Source: Prochlorococcus sp. AG-402-K16
Lineage (GTDB): Bacteria > Cyanobacteriota > Cyanobacteriia > PCC-6307 > Cyanobiaceae
DNA length: 64,000 nt
Direction: 5' to 3'
Assembly (NCBI GenBank): GCA_003216795.1
Contig: QCIH01000004.1
Span: 34,306 to 98,305 of the forward strand
Shown: one piece after another, positions 18,753 to 28,028 of the stretch
How positions within the stretch are numbered: the stretch's first letter is position 1
Layout of the letters: each line of letters opens with the position of its first letter
The notes under the pieces: model-generated
The model's input: the letters and a program-made list of their open reading frames with translations, nothing else
Databases searched by the model: none
What the model was told of the DNA's origin: nothing
Position numbers and translations under genes: made by a program

Positions 18753-19234
18753 CCTAAACCTACACCTCTAGCCATGAGAGTGGCAAACAAAGGTATTGTT
18801 GCAAAGCCCACTAATTCAGTAGTAATGATTAGTCTGAACCTCTTAACTAGATTTTCAGATATTTCAGGTAATTTATTCTTACTTAATGGAATGGCCCATA
18901 AGATATAAGTTGTCGTTGGATATAAAGAAAGTAATCCCACCAGAATGTAAAGAGAAACTTTTATCCAAAAAACAGGATTACCTGTATAAAAATCACCTCC
19001 TTGACCAAAATACTTAACACGCAAAATCCCAGTAACCAATATTGCAACTCCTGCCAAACCATAAACCACATCTGCAACTATCATTGAAATCGTCTCATTT
19101 CTATTAAGACCTACTTTGAGAGTCAATCTTTCAAATAAAAGAGAACCGAAACACAATATAATTCCTAAGTAATGAACATATGCTACTAATGCACTTTTTG
19201 CAATTTCACCTGTTAATAAAGTTCCTAATAACAT
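18749..19234 (-). CDS. DUF2214-family membrane protein
   Basis: 161 aa, ATG start. Four membrane helices (about 10-32, 45-68, 85-110, 135-155) with the family blocks VAYVHYLGIILCFGSLLFER and VVYGLAGVAILVTGILRV, then FWIKVSLYILVGLLSLYPT. The His at 22 and a Tyr/Arg-rich loop are conserved in the family. Possibly redox- or heme-related, but function is unknown. Confidence 0.8.
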   Translation of the reverse strand: MLLGTLLTGEIAKSALVAYVHYLGIILCFGSLLFERLTLKVGLNRNETISMIVADVVYGLAGVAILVTGILRVKYFGQGGDFYTGNPVFWIKVSLYILVGLLSLYPTTTYILWAIPLSKNKLPEISENLVKRFRLIITTELVGFATIPLFATLMARGVGLG

Positions 19235-19322
19235 TTTCTAGTCAAAATTTATACAATACTAACCACCAAATAAAGAATTTGTTTAGAAAATAGATTAAAC
19301 AATAAAAAGCAATTTCTTAATT

Positions 19323-20072
19323 CTAGGACTCCAAAAACCTTCTTTGACCGTCTTCAAAAAAATCCTTTTTATTCCACACTTCGATTACATCTGGGAAATG
19401 TTTTTCCATACAATTATCACAAACCCCATGACTGAATCTAATATCACTAATTTTCGAAAGATATTTTTCTAAATGCATCCAATCTCCCTCCTTATTTTTC
19501 ACTTCTCTGCAATATGAACATACAGATAAAATCCCTTCCTGTTTATGCAAATTAGATAAAGCATCTAGCAAATTTAATGACTTTTTTCTAAGCTCTAAAA
19601 ATGAAACTATTTGCTTGGATAATAATTCCATAATATTAAATTGTTTTGTAGTAAGGTTTCCTGGCTTTCTGTCTATTACACACAGAGTTCCAAGCTTATT
19701 ACCATCACTATTTCTAAGGGGAAAACCTGCATAAAAACGAATCTTTGGATCTCCAGTTACCAATGGATTATTTATAAATCTTTCATCTTGGAAAGCATCA
19801 TGAATAATTAATGGACTATTTTCTTTTATTGCATGTGTACAAAAAGACCAATCTCTTCTGGTTTCTGATATTTGAAGTCCTATTTTGGATTTAAACCATT
19901 GTTTATCTTTGTCTACCAAAGTCATTAAAGAAATAGGAACATTACAGGTTGTAGCAGCAATTTTTGTAATATCGTCATAACATGATTCTGGCTTGGTTCC
20001 CAAAATCCTATATTCTGCTAAAGCTTTTAATCTTCTTTCCTCTTCTTCTTTTTTTGATACAAGATTCTGCAT
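19323..20072 (-). CDS. GAF-domain protein with C-terminal four-cysteine motif
   Basis: 249 aa, ATG start. GAF domain at about 25-165 (CNVPISLMTLVDKDKQWFKS, WSFCTHAI, FYAGFPLRNSDGNKLGTLCV). After a helix comes a C-terminal CSYCREVKNKEGDWMHLE ... HGVCDNCMEKHFPD module with two Cys-x2-Cys pairs. This is a likely zinc-binding tail seen in some sensory proteins, usually after the GAF and before an output domain; no kinase, GGDEF or HD output is present. Probably a redox or small-ligand sensor that acts through a partner. Confidence 0.85.
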   Translation of the reverse strand: MQNLVSKKEEEERRLKALAEYRILGTKPESCYDDITKIAATTCNVPISLMTLVDKDKQWFKSKIGLQISETRRDWSFCTHAIKENSPLIIHDAFQDERFINNPLVTGDPKIRFYAGFPLRNSDGNKLGTLCVIDRKPGNLTTKQFNIMELLSKQIVSFLELRKKSLNLLDALSNLHKQEGILSVCSYCREVKNKEGDWMHLEKYLSKISDIRFSHGVCDNCMEKHFPDVIEVWNKKDFFEDGQRRFLES

Positions 20073-20203
20073 TAATCTTCACCAATAATTAAAACTTTAA
20101 AATTAAAGTTTCTCCAAAAAACTTTTTCCGCCTAATACTTAATAAAAAAAAGATAAACTTATTGAATTGTTACTTACTGATTTATTACTTATTAATTTAT
20201 TAT

Positions 20204-21436
20204 TTATTGATTTAACTTTGAGACTGCCATCCCAGCGATCCATCCACTTGTCCAACAATGTTGAAAATTAAATCCACCAGTGATCCCATCAACATCCAAA
20301 ACTTCTCCAGAAAAAAATAACCCTGGACAAATTAAGCTCTCCATACTTTTAAAATTAACCTCATTAATTTTTACACCCCCTGAAGTAACAAATTCCTCTC
20401 CAAATGGACCTTTGCTCGAAATTATATATTTATCCCTCATTAGAGTATTTATCATTTTCTCTCTTTCATCCGCCAGTAAATCAGCCCACTTTTTCTCTTT
20501 ATCAATACCTATTTTCTTCAATAAAAAAATCCATAATCTTTTTGTCAATAGTGGAACAGGTCTACTATTAATAAGATTCACCTTACCTTTATTTAATCTT
20601 AAATAATTAACTTTTTCTTTTAGCTCCTCATAACTTAAAGAAGACCATTTAATGATTAGATTAAATTTATATTTTTGGCTATAAAGTTCCCTTGCTGCAA
20701 TTGATGAAAGTTTTAATACTGCTGGCCCACTAAACCCCCAATGCGTTATTAATAAATCGCCTCTATTTTGGAAATTCTTATTGTTTAATTTAATTTCTAA
20801 ATCTATGCCCTTTATCGATACCCCACTACATTCATCCAAATTTGATTCTTTTGTAGAAAAAGTAAAAAGCGATGGTACGGGTTTAACAATGGTGTGTCCA
20901 AGATTTTGAGCTAATTTATATCCGCTCGGATTACCTCCAGTTGAAAGAATAATATTTTTTGCAGTTACCTTTGCTTTTTTAAGACTAAAAATATTGAATA
21001 TATTATGTGGAGTTTTTGAAATTTCTTTTACAAAAAATTTTGTTAATATCTCTACGTCTTTTGATAAAGCACTTTTTCTCAAACAATCAATAACATCTAA
21101 AGAAGAATTAGATACTGGGAAAACTCTTAGATCTTCCTCAATTTTTAATTTTAACCCTTTTTTCTCAAACCAATCATATATATCTCCAGCAGCAAATCGA
21201 TTAAATGATTCCAAGAGCTGAATTCCACCTCTGGGGTAATTCTCAACTAGTTCATTAGGTATCCATGTTGCATTAGTGACGTTACATCTTCCCCCTCCAC
21301 TAATCCTTACTTTCTCCATAAGTTTTGAAGTACCTTCAAGAATAATTATTCTTTTTACTCCATTTTCAGCAGCAGTTATTGCTGTCATAAAACCGGCTGC
21401 ACCGCCTCCTACAACTGCTAAATCAAAAGGTTCCAA
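20204..21436 (-). CDS. HI0933/YhiN-family FAD-dependent oxidoreductase
   Basis: 410 aa, TTG start. VVGGGAAGFMTAITAAENG (8-26) is the FAD dinucleotide motif. KVRISGGGRCNVTNA is the HI0933 signature, STGGNPSGYKLAQNLGH follows, and the end FFSGEVLDVDGITGGFNFQ...WTSGWIAG is the second FAD motif. Length is normal. Substrate unknown for the family. Confidence 0.9.
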   Translation of the reverse strand: MEPFDLAVVGGGAAGFMTAITAAENGVKRIIILEGTSKLMEKVRISGGGRCNVTNATWIPNELVENYPRGGIQLLESFNRFAAGDIYDWFEKKGLKLKIEEDLRVFPVSNSSLDVIDCLRKSALSKDVEILTKFFVKEISKTPHNIFNIFSLKKAKVTAKNIILSTGGNPSGYKLAQNLGHTIVKPVPSLFTFSTKESNLDECSGVSIKGIDLEIKLNNKNFQNRGDLLITHWGFSGPAVLKLSSIAARELYSQKYKFNLIIKWSSLSYEELKEKVNYLRLNKGKVNLINSRPVPLLTKRLWIFLLKKIGIDKEKKWADLLADEREKMINTLMRDKYIISSKGPFGEEFVTSGGVKINEVNFKSMESLICPGLFFSGEVLDVDGITGGFNFQHCWTSGWIAGMAVSKLNQ

Positions 21437-21620
21437 AAACTTATTATTTAATATGCTTCAATCTGATAATAGCAAGGAGTAAAAAAGAAAAATTACTCCA
21501 AAAACCATAAAAAAATTAATAAAAACTCTAAAACTACATAATAAATAGTTGCAATTTACTAATTTTTAAATTTCTAAAAAAATAAACGCAGTCGTTATTT
21601 TTATGCTTTAACTTAATTAA

Positions 21621-21857
21621 ATGAGTCCAATATTTTCTTACGTTAAATATTCTGAGGCCAGTTTTCCTATGACTGGTCAATATACTGCTCTTCTTTTAAT
21701 AACTTCTGTTATTTGGGTTCTACTTTGGTTTGGATATAGACAAAATAAGATAAATGATGAGATCAAGAAAAAAGAAAAAGAAGAAAGAATTAATGAGAAA
21801 GTTAAAAGAAGAAAGAAGTTAGAGAGTTTGTACCCTACTAATAAAAAAACTGTTTAA
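21621..21857 (+). CDS. Small single-span membrane protein, paralogue of 10910
   Basis: 78 aa, ATG start. Hydrophobic helix at about 21-39 (LLLITSVIWVLLWFGY), then a long basic coiled tail rich in Lys/Glu/Arg ending KLESLYPTNKKTV. Possibly a membrane anchor with a cytoplasmic helix. Confidence 0.65.
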   Translation: MSPIFSYVKYSEASFPMTGQYTALLLITSVIWVLLWFGYRQNKINDEIKKKEKEERINEKVKRRKKLESLYPTNKKTV

Positions 21858-21873
21858 AATAATTCTAGACAAA

Positions 21874-21972
21874 ATGAAAAAAAATAATTTAAAATCACTA
21901 ATTCAGTACTTACCGGGGATTTTGATTCTTATTTATGTATTTTTTTTAGCATTTACTCAATTTATAATATAA
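21874..21972 (+). CDS. 32-residue membrane peptide
   Basis: ATG start, 16 bp after the previous gene. A short polar N-terminus then one hydrophobic helix (YLPGILILIYVFFLAFTQF). It has the size class of small photosystem or cytochrome subunits but matches none that I know. Confidence 0.5.
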   Translation: MKKNNLKSLIQYLPGILILIYVFFLAFTQFII

Positions 21973-21994
21973 AAATTTTTAAAAATTATTCGTT

Positions 21995-22867
21995 TTGATT
22001 GGAATCCTTTCTGCTTTTGGAGCTGCTACATCTTGGACTTACGCTTGCTTTATTTGGCGCGCGCAAACTCAAAAATATAAATCAATAGATATTAATTTAA
22101 TAAAAAATATAATAGCTTTTTTAATTTTTATACCTGCTTTTATCAATCTAAGTTCTACAACTGCATTAAAAAACGTATTTATACTACTAATTAGTGGAAT
22201 AATAGGTATAGGTTTAGGTGATACTTTCTATTTAAAGTCATTACAAACAATTGGCACAAGAAAAACTTTATCTATAGAAACTCTTTCTCCGTTAATGGCA
22301 GCTTTCTCAGGGGAATTTTTTATTAATGAAGATTTAACAACTAAATCATGGGTTGGAATAATTATAGTAACGATTTCGCTATTCATAATTCTCAGAAAAG
22401 GTAACGATTTTAAAGAAGAAAACTCCTCTTTCTCAGAAAAAAATAACTTTAAGATTTTTGCTTTTCCTTTTTTATCAGTTTTATGTGCAGTTCTTGGAGG
22501 TCTTTTATCAAGGATAGTTTTCCTACAAAGCAATTTATCTCCTTTCCTTACAACTGAAATAAGATTATTAGGTGCAATAATTTTTTTGATTAGTCTAAAA
22601 GGATTTAAGATTAATTTTTTCTTAAAAAACATAGACAAAAAACAACAAAAAAGATTTTTTATTTCAATACTTCTTGGTACAAATATAGGAATATTTCTAC
22701 AACAAGTTGTGTTTAAAACCCTTCCCATAGGAGTAGGATGGGCTTTATTAAGCACATCTCCAGTAATTTCATTATTTTTTGCTAAGAATGAGGAAAGAGA
22801 AATTACAAAAAAAATAATATTTTTTACTTGTTTTTTATTTTTTGGCTTAACATTAATAATTCTTTAA
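21995..22867 (+). CDS. EamA/DMT-superfamily transporter
   Basis: 290 aa, TTG start. About ten hydrophobic helices in two EamA halves (1-140 and 150-290). The end of each first repeat shows the typical pattern (ETLSPLMAAFSGEFFINEDLT and LLSTSPVISLFFAKNEEREI, with the P-x-x-x-x-x-x-E layout). Likely exports or imports a small metabolite; substrate not predictable. Confidence 0.85.
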   Translation: MIGILSAFGAATSWTYACFIWRAQTQKYKSIDINLIKNIIAFLIFIPAFINLSSTTALKNVFILLISGIIGIGLGDTFYLKSLQTIGTRKTLSIETLSPLMAAFSGEFFINEDLTTKSWVGIIIVTISLFIILRKGNDFKEENSSFSEKNNFKIFAFPFLSVLCAVLGGLLSRIVFLQSNLSPFLTTEIRLLGAIIFLISLKGFKINFFLKNIDKKQQKRFFISILLGTNIGIFLQQVVFKTLPIGVGWALLSTSPVISLFFAKNEEREITKKIIFFTCFLFFGLTLIIL

Positions 22868-22944
22868 TCTCTTAGTTTATGTAAAAAATACTCATGTTAA
22901 TAAAAAACAAATTAAATAAAATTACCCTATAAACACTCAAAACA

Positions 22945-23067
22945 ATGAAAGCATTAAAGAAAAAAAGACTCGGCACATTGGAAGTTTATGTTATTTTTTT
23001 AAGCTGCATTTATGCAGGCTTTATAGGTTATAAATCTCTATTAAATGTTTTATTTACTTGGAATTAA
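22945..23067 (+). CDS. 40-residue single-span membrane peptide
   Basis: ATG start. Basic N-terminus (MKALKKKRLG), then one helix (VYVIFLSCIYAGFIGY). Its stop codon overlaps the stop of the minus-strand gene at 23064 by 4 bp. Confidence 0.5.
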   Translation: MKALKKKRLGTLEVYVIFLSCIYAGFIGYKSLLNVLFTWN

Positions 23068-23198
23068 TTAATTCTTTCTAATGATTTAATCAACTTACCT
23101 CCATCTTGGTCATCATCATCATTTGAAGCGAAAAATAAAAAAAATATTCCTAGAGAAGCTATAGATAGCGAAATTGACAATACAGAAAGCTCATCCAT
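23064..23198 (-). CDS. 44-residue membrane peptide with acidic DDDDQDGG motif
   Basis: ATG start. A hydrophobic helix (LSVLSISLSIASLGIFFLFF) is followed directly by NDDDDQDGGKLI. The 60-aa protein at 24336 has the same helix-then-acid layout (DDDNNDDQDGGMLI). Such Asp clusters could bind a divalent metal at the membrane surface. Confidence 0.55.
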   Translation of the reverse strand: MDELSVLSISLSIASLGIFFLFFASNDDDDQDGGKLIKSLERIN

Positions 23199-23316
23199 AA
23201 TTTAGAATTTTTTTTATGATAAACGAATAAAAATAAAAGACAGTAAAGAAATACACATTCTCGAAAATAAATATTTCTTTTATTTGTAAAATGAAAAAAA
23301 ACATCCGAACTATTTC

Positions 23317-23592
23317 GTGAAAGTTCTAATATCTTCCCCCTGTAGTGCAAGCGTAATAATTCAGTATGGAATAAAAAGTTGGCCTATTTGGCAATGTGAG
23401 CCAAGCAAATTTCAATGGAATTACGATGATAAGGAAATTTGCTTTATTATTGAAGGCCAAGCGAAAATAAGTACCCAAAACGGTGACATTTACGTGATTA
23501 AAGCTGGAGATCTAGTTGAGTTTCCTGCTGGACTTAACTGCGAATGGGAAGTAACCAAAAGTATTAAAAAACATTATCGATTGGGTAGCTAA
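23317..23592 (+). CDS. Small cupin-domain protein
   Basis: 91 aa, GTG start. Single cupin barrel of the Cupin_3 / EutQ-like type: WPIWQCEPSKFQWNYDDKEICFIIEGQAKI, then DGDIYVIKAGDLVEFPAG-like motif 2 (here NGDIYVIKAGDLVEFPAG). The usual metal His are replaced, as is common in Cupin_3. Function unknown. Confidence 0.75.
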   Translation: MKVLISSPCSASVIIQYGIKSWPIWQCEPSKFQWNYDDKEICFIIEGQAKISTQNGDIYVIKAGDLVEFPAGLNCEWEVTKSIKKHYRLGS

Positions 23593-23683
23593 ATTTAAGA
23601 AAAAAGATTTTTTCTTCTTTACTGTTAAGTCAATGAAGATAAAATATGGTTAATAAATAATTTTCAAGAAGGGAACTAATATT

Positions 23684-23854
23684 ATGCCTTTTACTGATCA
23701 AGAATATTTTGAAGTAATTGAAAAAAACGAAATAGTAAAAAAGGCCTTTGAAAATATTAAGCAAATTTGCATTGATTTACAAAAACAAACAAATTGTCCT
23801 GAAGAGGATCTAAAAGATTTTCTTGAATTTATTTCTAACCAATGGAATAAGTAA
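23684..23854 (+). CDS. 56-residue acidic helical protein
   Basis: ATG start preceded by AAGGGA about 12 bases upstream. Soluble and helical, two Cys (QICIDLQ, TNCPEED), ending ISNQWNK. No family recognised. Confidence 0.5.
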   Translation: MPFTDQEYFEVIEKNEIVKKAFENIKQICIDLQKQTNCPEEDLKDFLEFISNQWNK

Positions 23855-23918
23855 TAATTAACAAGCCTTTTAAATACTAAATTTAAAATTTCAATTTAGT
23901 TTTCTGACAGAGTAAGTT

Positions 23919-24047
23919 CTAATCTAATTCCTTTTTTGGTTTTGTATTGATACTTGAAGTTCCCTTAGCAGCAGAAACGAAGAAAAAGAAGCCTACAATT
24001 CCTGATATACCAAATATCGCAGCCAAAGGATCAAAAGTGAAAGAAAA
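23919..24047 (-). CDS. Small single-span membrane protein
   Basis: 42 aa from the ATG at 24047; the frame extends to 24101 (60 aa) but the helix begins near the inner Met. FDPLAAIFGISGIVGFFFFV forms one helix, followed by a Ser/Lys tail. Function unknown. Confidence 0.5.
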   Translation of the reverse strand, partial: FSFTFDPLAAIFGISGIVGFFFFVSAAKGTSSINTKPKKELD

Positions 24048-24335
24048 CATAGAATTTATAAAATCAAGATAAATAATAGTTTTTGAATCAAAATTGTACA
24101 ATTATTGTTAAGTATAAAAAATAACAATTGCGCGATTCATTATGTCATTATTAGTTTTTCAGTAGGTTCAAGAAAATTATTATTCAAATTGATTTTAAAG
24201 AATAAATATATCAATAAATACCAAAGATCTATTCGTGCGAAAGAGAAAAGTTTTTAAAAAATATTTATAGAAATATTGAATAAAACACTACCCAGAGGAT
24301 CCACAATTGTTGTTTCTTTAGATTAATATCGATTT

Positions 24336-24518
24336 ATGACAGAATTTTACTCAGCTTCTTCCTCAGCAAGTCCTTTTACAGCGATATTATGGTGCCTTTA
24401 TCCAGTAGCTGTACTTGTAATTATTGAATTACTTCTAGGGGGTGGGTTTGATGATGACAATAATGACGATCAAGATGGTGGAATGCTAATACCTGCTTAT
24501 TCTAGATCAGACGTTTGA
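24336..24518 (+). CDS. 60-residue membrane protein with acidic loop
   Basis: ATG start. Hydrophobic region at about 14-36 (AILWCLYPVAVLVIIELLLG), then GGGFDDDNNDDQDGGMLIP. It shares the acidic block with the peptide at 23064. Unknown function; possibly a divalent-ion binding membrane peptide. Confidence 0.6.
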   Translation: MTEFYSASSSASPFTAILWCLYPVAVLVIIELLLGGGFDDDNNDDQDGGMLIPAYSRSDV

Positions 24519-24556
24519 ATTTTTTGAATTAAAGACTCATAAAGAACTTAATTAAA

Positions 24557-24691
24557 TTGGCCAACAATATTGATACAACTCATATTTCCCTAATTACACT
24601 TATCGTCCTTATGATTTCCTCTCTAACTTGGCTCGTCTTAAAAACCCTTAAGGAAGGTAGAAAAGCTCTAACAGAAATAAATAAGGATTGA
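24557..24691 (+). CDS. Possible 44-residue membrane peptide (TTG start)
   Basis: One helix (ISLITLIVLMISSLTWLVL) then a basic tail ending EINKD. No ATG in frame upstream, so the TTG is a guess. Typical of the tiny genes of this zone. Confidence 0.45.
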   Translation: MANNIDTTHISLITLIVLMISSLTWLVLKTLKEGRKALTEINKD

Positions 24692-24943
24692 TCGTGAAAT
24701 ACAATAAGCATTTAAAATGTAGAATTTGATTAGATTGAAAAAACTCTTAGATTTATAAGTTTTAATAACTAAACAGATATATTCCAAAAATTCAAAAACT
24801 TTTCCTTCTCAGAGTTTGGAAAAAGCATAAAAAACTAAAATAAATACTAGAATTTGTTTGATTGCTAAGTCAAAAAATCACCAATCTGTTGAAATCCCAT
24901 TTTTATGAAAGGCCCTTCTTTGTTATTACTTTAATAAATAAAA

Positions 24944-25039
24944 ATGCATCTAAATTCTTTACTTTATATTTGTTCTATATCTTTATTCATTTATATAATG
25001 GCGCTGTTTTGGAGAGACTTGCCTAATCAAAAAAAGTAA
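24944..25039 (+). CDS. 31-residue membrane peptide
   Basis: ATG start. One helix (LLYICSISLFIYIMALFW) then a polar tail RDLPNQKK. Size of small photosystem subunits, but no match is recognised. Confidence 0.45.
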   Translation: MHLNSLLYICSISLFIYIMALFWRDLPNQKK

Positions 25040-25120
25040 ATAAATAATTAATATTAATTTTATTGCTTATCAAAATAAATTAGGTTATTAATTTAATATT
25101 GGATTTAATTTTTTATATAA

Positions 25121-25282
25121 ATGCTAAAAGAATCTTCAAATAACAAAAACATATTCTCAAAAACCAACAGTATTGCAAAAGAAAAGATGATTTGCAAAGA
25201 CGGATTCTGTTCATTACCAAATCAAGATGAGATTCCAAAACAAGATTCAAATGATATGAATTTATTTGATCCTATTCAGTAA
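25121..25282 (+). CDS. 53-residue soluble peptide with CKDGFC motif
   Basis: ATG start. Polar throughout. The centre holds MICKDGFCSLP, a Cys-x4-Cys that could form a disulfide or bind metal. Ends DLFDPIQ-like (NLFDPIQ). Unknown function. Confidence 0.5.
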   Translation: MLKESSNNKNIFSKTNSIAKEKMICKDGFCSLPNQDEIPKQDSNDMNLFDPIQ

Positions 25283-25347
25283 ATAAATAATATATTGATA
25301 AATTAAAGATTAAATTGATAATGTTAGATTCTTTGAATTTTTAATTT

Positions 25348-25683
25348 ATGTTAAATGACTTTTTAAACGCATATAAAGAGTTTTGGATTAAAGCTACAGA
25401 CTTCAAAGGATTCACATCTCGATCGGACTGGTGGTTAGTTCAACTAGCGAATCTTATAATTTCATTCCTAACTATCCCAATATTTTTAAAAACTTTTGGT
25501 TTCAATGCTTATGGAATAGTTTGTATTATTCCTCAAATAGCTATTGATATTAGAAGAATCAAAGATTTTGGAAAAGATTGGAAATGGATCTTTATTAATT
25601 TAATACCTATCTTCGGATGGATCTTATGGTTCATATGGTTAGGCTTTGGCAAGACAGGTAAAGGGGAAAATAAACTTATATAG
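25348..25683 (+). CDS. DUF805-family membrane protein
   Basis: 111 aa, ATG start. The DUF805 pattern is clear: FTSRSDWWLVQLANLI (the [FG]RxxR/S-x-W block), then RRIKDFGKDWKWIFINLIPIFGWILWFIWLGFGKTGKGEN. Three membrane helices. The family is common in bacteria with unknown function. Converges with the next gene, 3 bp apart. Confidence 0.85.
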   Translation: MLNDFLNAYKEFWIKATDFKGFTSRSDWWLVQLANLIISFLTIPIFLKTFGFNAYGIVCIIPQIAIDIRRIKDFGKDWKWIFINLIPIFGWILWFIWLGFGKTGKGENKLI

Positions 25684-25686
25684 AAA

Positions 25687-26013
25687 TTAACTCTTTATTT
25701 TTTTTCTTTTTTTAAAATCTACAAATCTTATTTTATTCCTTAACTCTATTTGTTTTTCAAGAATCCTAAAAACATGCATCTCGCATTCGGTTAATTTAAG
25801 AAACTGATCGAGTGTATCTTTATCTTCTGCATCAAAATCTTCGAAAACTTCTGAAATAGCAATACTATTTCTAGAAATAAAATCCTCTGCAACATCTCTT
25901 GGATTCTTTCCTGATTCGAAATCCTTAAAAGCTTCATAAGAATTAAGTTCTCTCGTTAACCATTTAAACCATGGTTCATTTTTGTTCTGTTTTTTATTTA
26001 TAATTTTCTTCAT
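25687..26013 (-). CDS. Small soluble protein, paralogue of 14972
   Basis: 108 aa, ATG start. WFKWLTRELNSYEAF, NPRDVAEDFISRN, then FEDFDAEDKDTLDQFLKLTECEMHVFRIL and a very basic C-terminus (DFKKRKKIKS), which is an addition relative to the 88-aa paralogue. The basic tail may bind nucleic acid or a membrane. Confidence 0.65.
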   Translation of the reverse strand: MKKIINKKQNKNEPWFKWLTRELNSYEAFKDFESGKNPRDVAEDFISRNSIAISEVFEDFDAEDKDTLDQFLKLTECEMHVFRILEKQIELRNKIRFVDFKKRKKIKS

Positions 26014-26224
26014 GAAAAATTTTTTACTATTTTAATAATTATCAGTAATTCTTTCATTGACAGCTGTACAATTACTTATTTTTAAAATTTTATTAAAGAT
26101 AAACCTTATTTATGTATTACAAAATACCTAGCGTAATTACCCATCAAGCTTCGTAAGAAATTAAGTATTTATTACTCATTTTTTTGTTTATGAGATAGCT
26201 AGAATTTGTTTTTAATAAAGTCCA

Positions 26225-26443
26225 TTGTCAATTCCATTTTATGACTTTCCTTCGTCTCCAATTTTAATAATTGGTGCTCTTGGTATTGCAGTTGCAATAG
26301 CTGTTTTTTTTGTCTCTTACCAAAAATATTTCAGTTCTCCTTTGAACAAAGAGCGTGCAGAAAAGAAAAAGTCCTTAATTAAGGAACAAAAAGAATTAAA
26401 TGAAAGATTAGAAAAAATAGAACAAGATTTAAAAAATTTATAA
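26225..26443 (+). CDS. Small membrane-anchored coiled-coil protein
   Basis: 72 aa, TTG start. Helix at about 13-31 (ILIIGALGIAVAIAVFFV), then KERAEKKKSLIKEQKELNERLEKIEQDLKNL with heptad-like Leu/Ile spacing. This suggests a membrane-anchored oligomerising protein. Unknown function. Confidence 0.6.
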   Translation: MSIPFYDFPSSPILIIGALGIAVAIAVFFVSYQKYFSSPLNKERAEKKKSLIKEQKELNERLEKIEQDLKNL

Positions 26444-26528
26444 AAAATACTCTTAATAGAGATGAGTTAATGATCTCGAATTCAAGACGTTAGTTTTTTT
26501 AAACAGGAATTTTCGTCTATAAAGAATT

Positions 26529-26684
26529 ATGGATAAAGATCATCTTATTGAGTTAATTTCTAATAGTCTTCTTTACGAGAGCAAAAATTCTGACTCTACT
26601 AAAAATCTTAGTGACTTTAAAAATTACTTAGAAAGATTAAATCTAGATCAATTGAGAACTATGTCTAAAGAATTTATTCTTTAG
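26529..26684 (+). CDS. 51-residue helical protein, paralogue of 62094
   Basis: ATG start. Begins MDKDHLIELISNSLLYES and ends LNLDQLRTMSKEFIL. The gene at 62094 gives MDKEHLIDLISNSI and LNLNQLRIISKEFIL at the same length of 51. Both ends are conserved and the middle varies. This conservation shows it is a real gene. Function unknown. Confidence 0.75.
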   Translation: MDKDHLIELISNSLLYESKNSDSTKNLSDFKNYLERLNLDQLRTMSKEFIL

Positions 26685-26765
26685 TTTGATTTTTAAAATA
26701 TTTAATTGTTTATTTAATAATCAATACTTTTTAAAAATTGTTAGTATCAAAAAAAAAAGAGAAAT

Positions 26766-27872
26766 ATGCTTAAGGTAAATAGAAGTGATTTTTTGATAAA
26801 GCCATTTTTAAAAAGAAATAATATGAGAGCTTCTTATCAAATTATTTCTACCATCTTCCCAATAATTTCTATTTGGTTAATCGTCCACCAAATAATAAAT
26901 CAACCTTTTTCATTATTGATTAAAGGATTTCTATTGGTACCTTTTATAGCTCTTCTAACTCTCTTATCTTCTCGAACATTCTCATTAATGCATGATTGCG
27001 GTCATAATTCTCTTTTTACAAAACGAAAATTAAATCGTTTTTTTGGATTTTTACTTGGCTTGGTTAATGGTATACCCCAGAAGTCATGGTCAATTGATCA
27101 CGCATTTCATCATAGAAACAATGGAAATTGGGAAATTTACAAAGGGCCTATAGATGTTTTAAGTCTTGAAGATTATGAATCCCTTTCAAAAAGAGAGCAA
27201 ATATTTTATAAAGTAAGTCGAAACTGGATGATGCTTTTCCCTGGAGGTTTTTTTTACTTAGTTATAAAACCTAGATTGGGACTAGTTATTATTATTTTTA
27301 ATTTTACTAGAGATATATTGGAAGAGGCTTTTAACAAAATAAAAAACAGAGAAATTTCTCAACTTCTAGCTATCAATTCTAGAGTCAAATCACCTTTTTC
27401 TGATTATGGAGATAATTTCAGTGAACTATGTGAATTAATAATCAATAATATAGTAGTAATAATAGGGTGGATTTTTATGTGTAAATGGTTGGGGTTAGTT
27501 TTTTTCTTATCATTTTATTCCATTGTATTAACATTATCAGCAGCAATTTTAATATGTGTTTTTTTCGTACAACATAACTATGAGAATGCATATGCTAAAA
27601 ATACAAAGAATTGGGATCTCATAGATGGAGCGATTTTAGGTAGTAGCAATTTAGATATCCCTAATTGGCTAAATTGGTTTTTAGCAGACATATCCTTCCA
27701 CAGCATTCATCATCTCTCTGAGAGAATACCAAATTACAACTTAAGAGCTTGTCATAAAGCAAACATTCATTTGCTCCAAAAATCAAAGTTCTTAAAATTA
27801 AGCGATTTTTCAAACTGCTTTAAATATATTATCTGGGATAATAAAAATGAAAAATTAATTCCAATAAGTTAA
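26766..27872 (+). CDS. Membrane fatty-acid desaturase (three His boxes)
   Basis: 368 aa, ATG start. His boxes: HDCGH (box 1, about residue 76), HAFHH (box 2) and HSIHH (box 3) supply the ligands of the di-iron site. Membrane helices flank them. HSIHHLSERIPNYNLRACH is typical of acyl-lipid desaturases. It is clearly different from the 29419 desaturase. It probably introduces a double bond into membrane lipid acyl chains; position not predictable. Confidence 0.8.
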   Translation: MLKVNRSDFLIKPFLKRNNMRASYQIISTIFPIISIWLIVHQIINQPFSLLIKGFLLVPFIALLTLLSSRTFSLMHDCGHNSLFTKRKLNRFFGFLLGLVNGIPQKSWSIDHAFHHRNNGNWEIYKGPIDVLSLEDYESLSKREQIFYKVSRNWMMLFPGGFFYLVIKPRLGLVIIIFNFTRDILEEAFNKIKNREISQLLAINSRVKSPFSDYGDNFSELCELIINNIVVIIGWIFMCKWLGLVFFLSFYSIVLTLSAAILICVFFVQHNYENAYAKNTKNWDLIDGAILGSSNLDIPNWLNWFLADISFHSIHHLSERIPNYNLRACHKANIHLLQKSKFLKLSDFSNCFKYIIWDNKNEKLIPIS

Positions 27873-27875
27873 TAC

Positions 27876-28028
27876 CTAATTCAACCTTCTTCTCAATTTT
27901 CTTTTTAAAGGAATACTGCTATATGCATGAGTACCAATAGATGGAGGCAAGTCATTCTTTAAAGGATGCATAAAAGCATTTGCCATACTCTCTAACATTT
28001 TCGCAAGCCAATTAATTACTGATTTCAT
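27876..28028 (-). CDS. Conserved 50-residue small protein
   Basis: ATG start. MKSVINWLAKMLESMANAF, then HPLKNDLPPSIGTHAYSSIPLKRKLRRRLN. An amphipathic N-terminal helix and a basic tail suggest a peripheral membrane peptide. I believe near-identical peptides recur in Prochlorococcus, from memory only. Convergent with the desaturase, 3 bp apart. Confidence 0.65.
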   Translation of the reverse strand: MKSVINWLAKMLESMANAFMHPLKNDLPPSIGTHAYSSIPLKRKLRRRLN

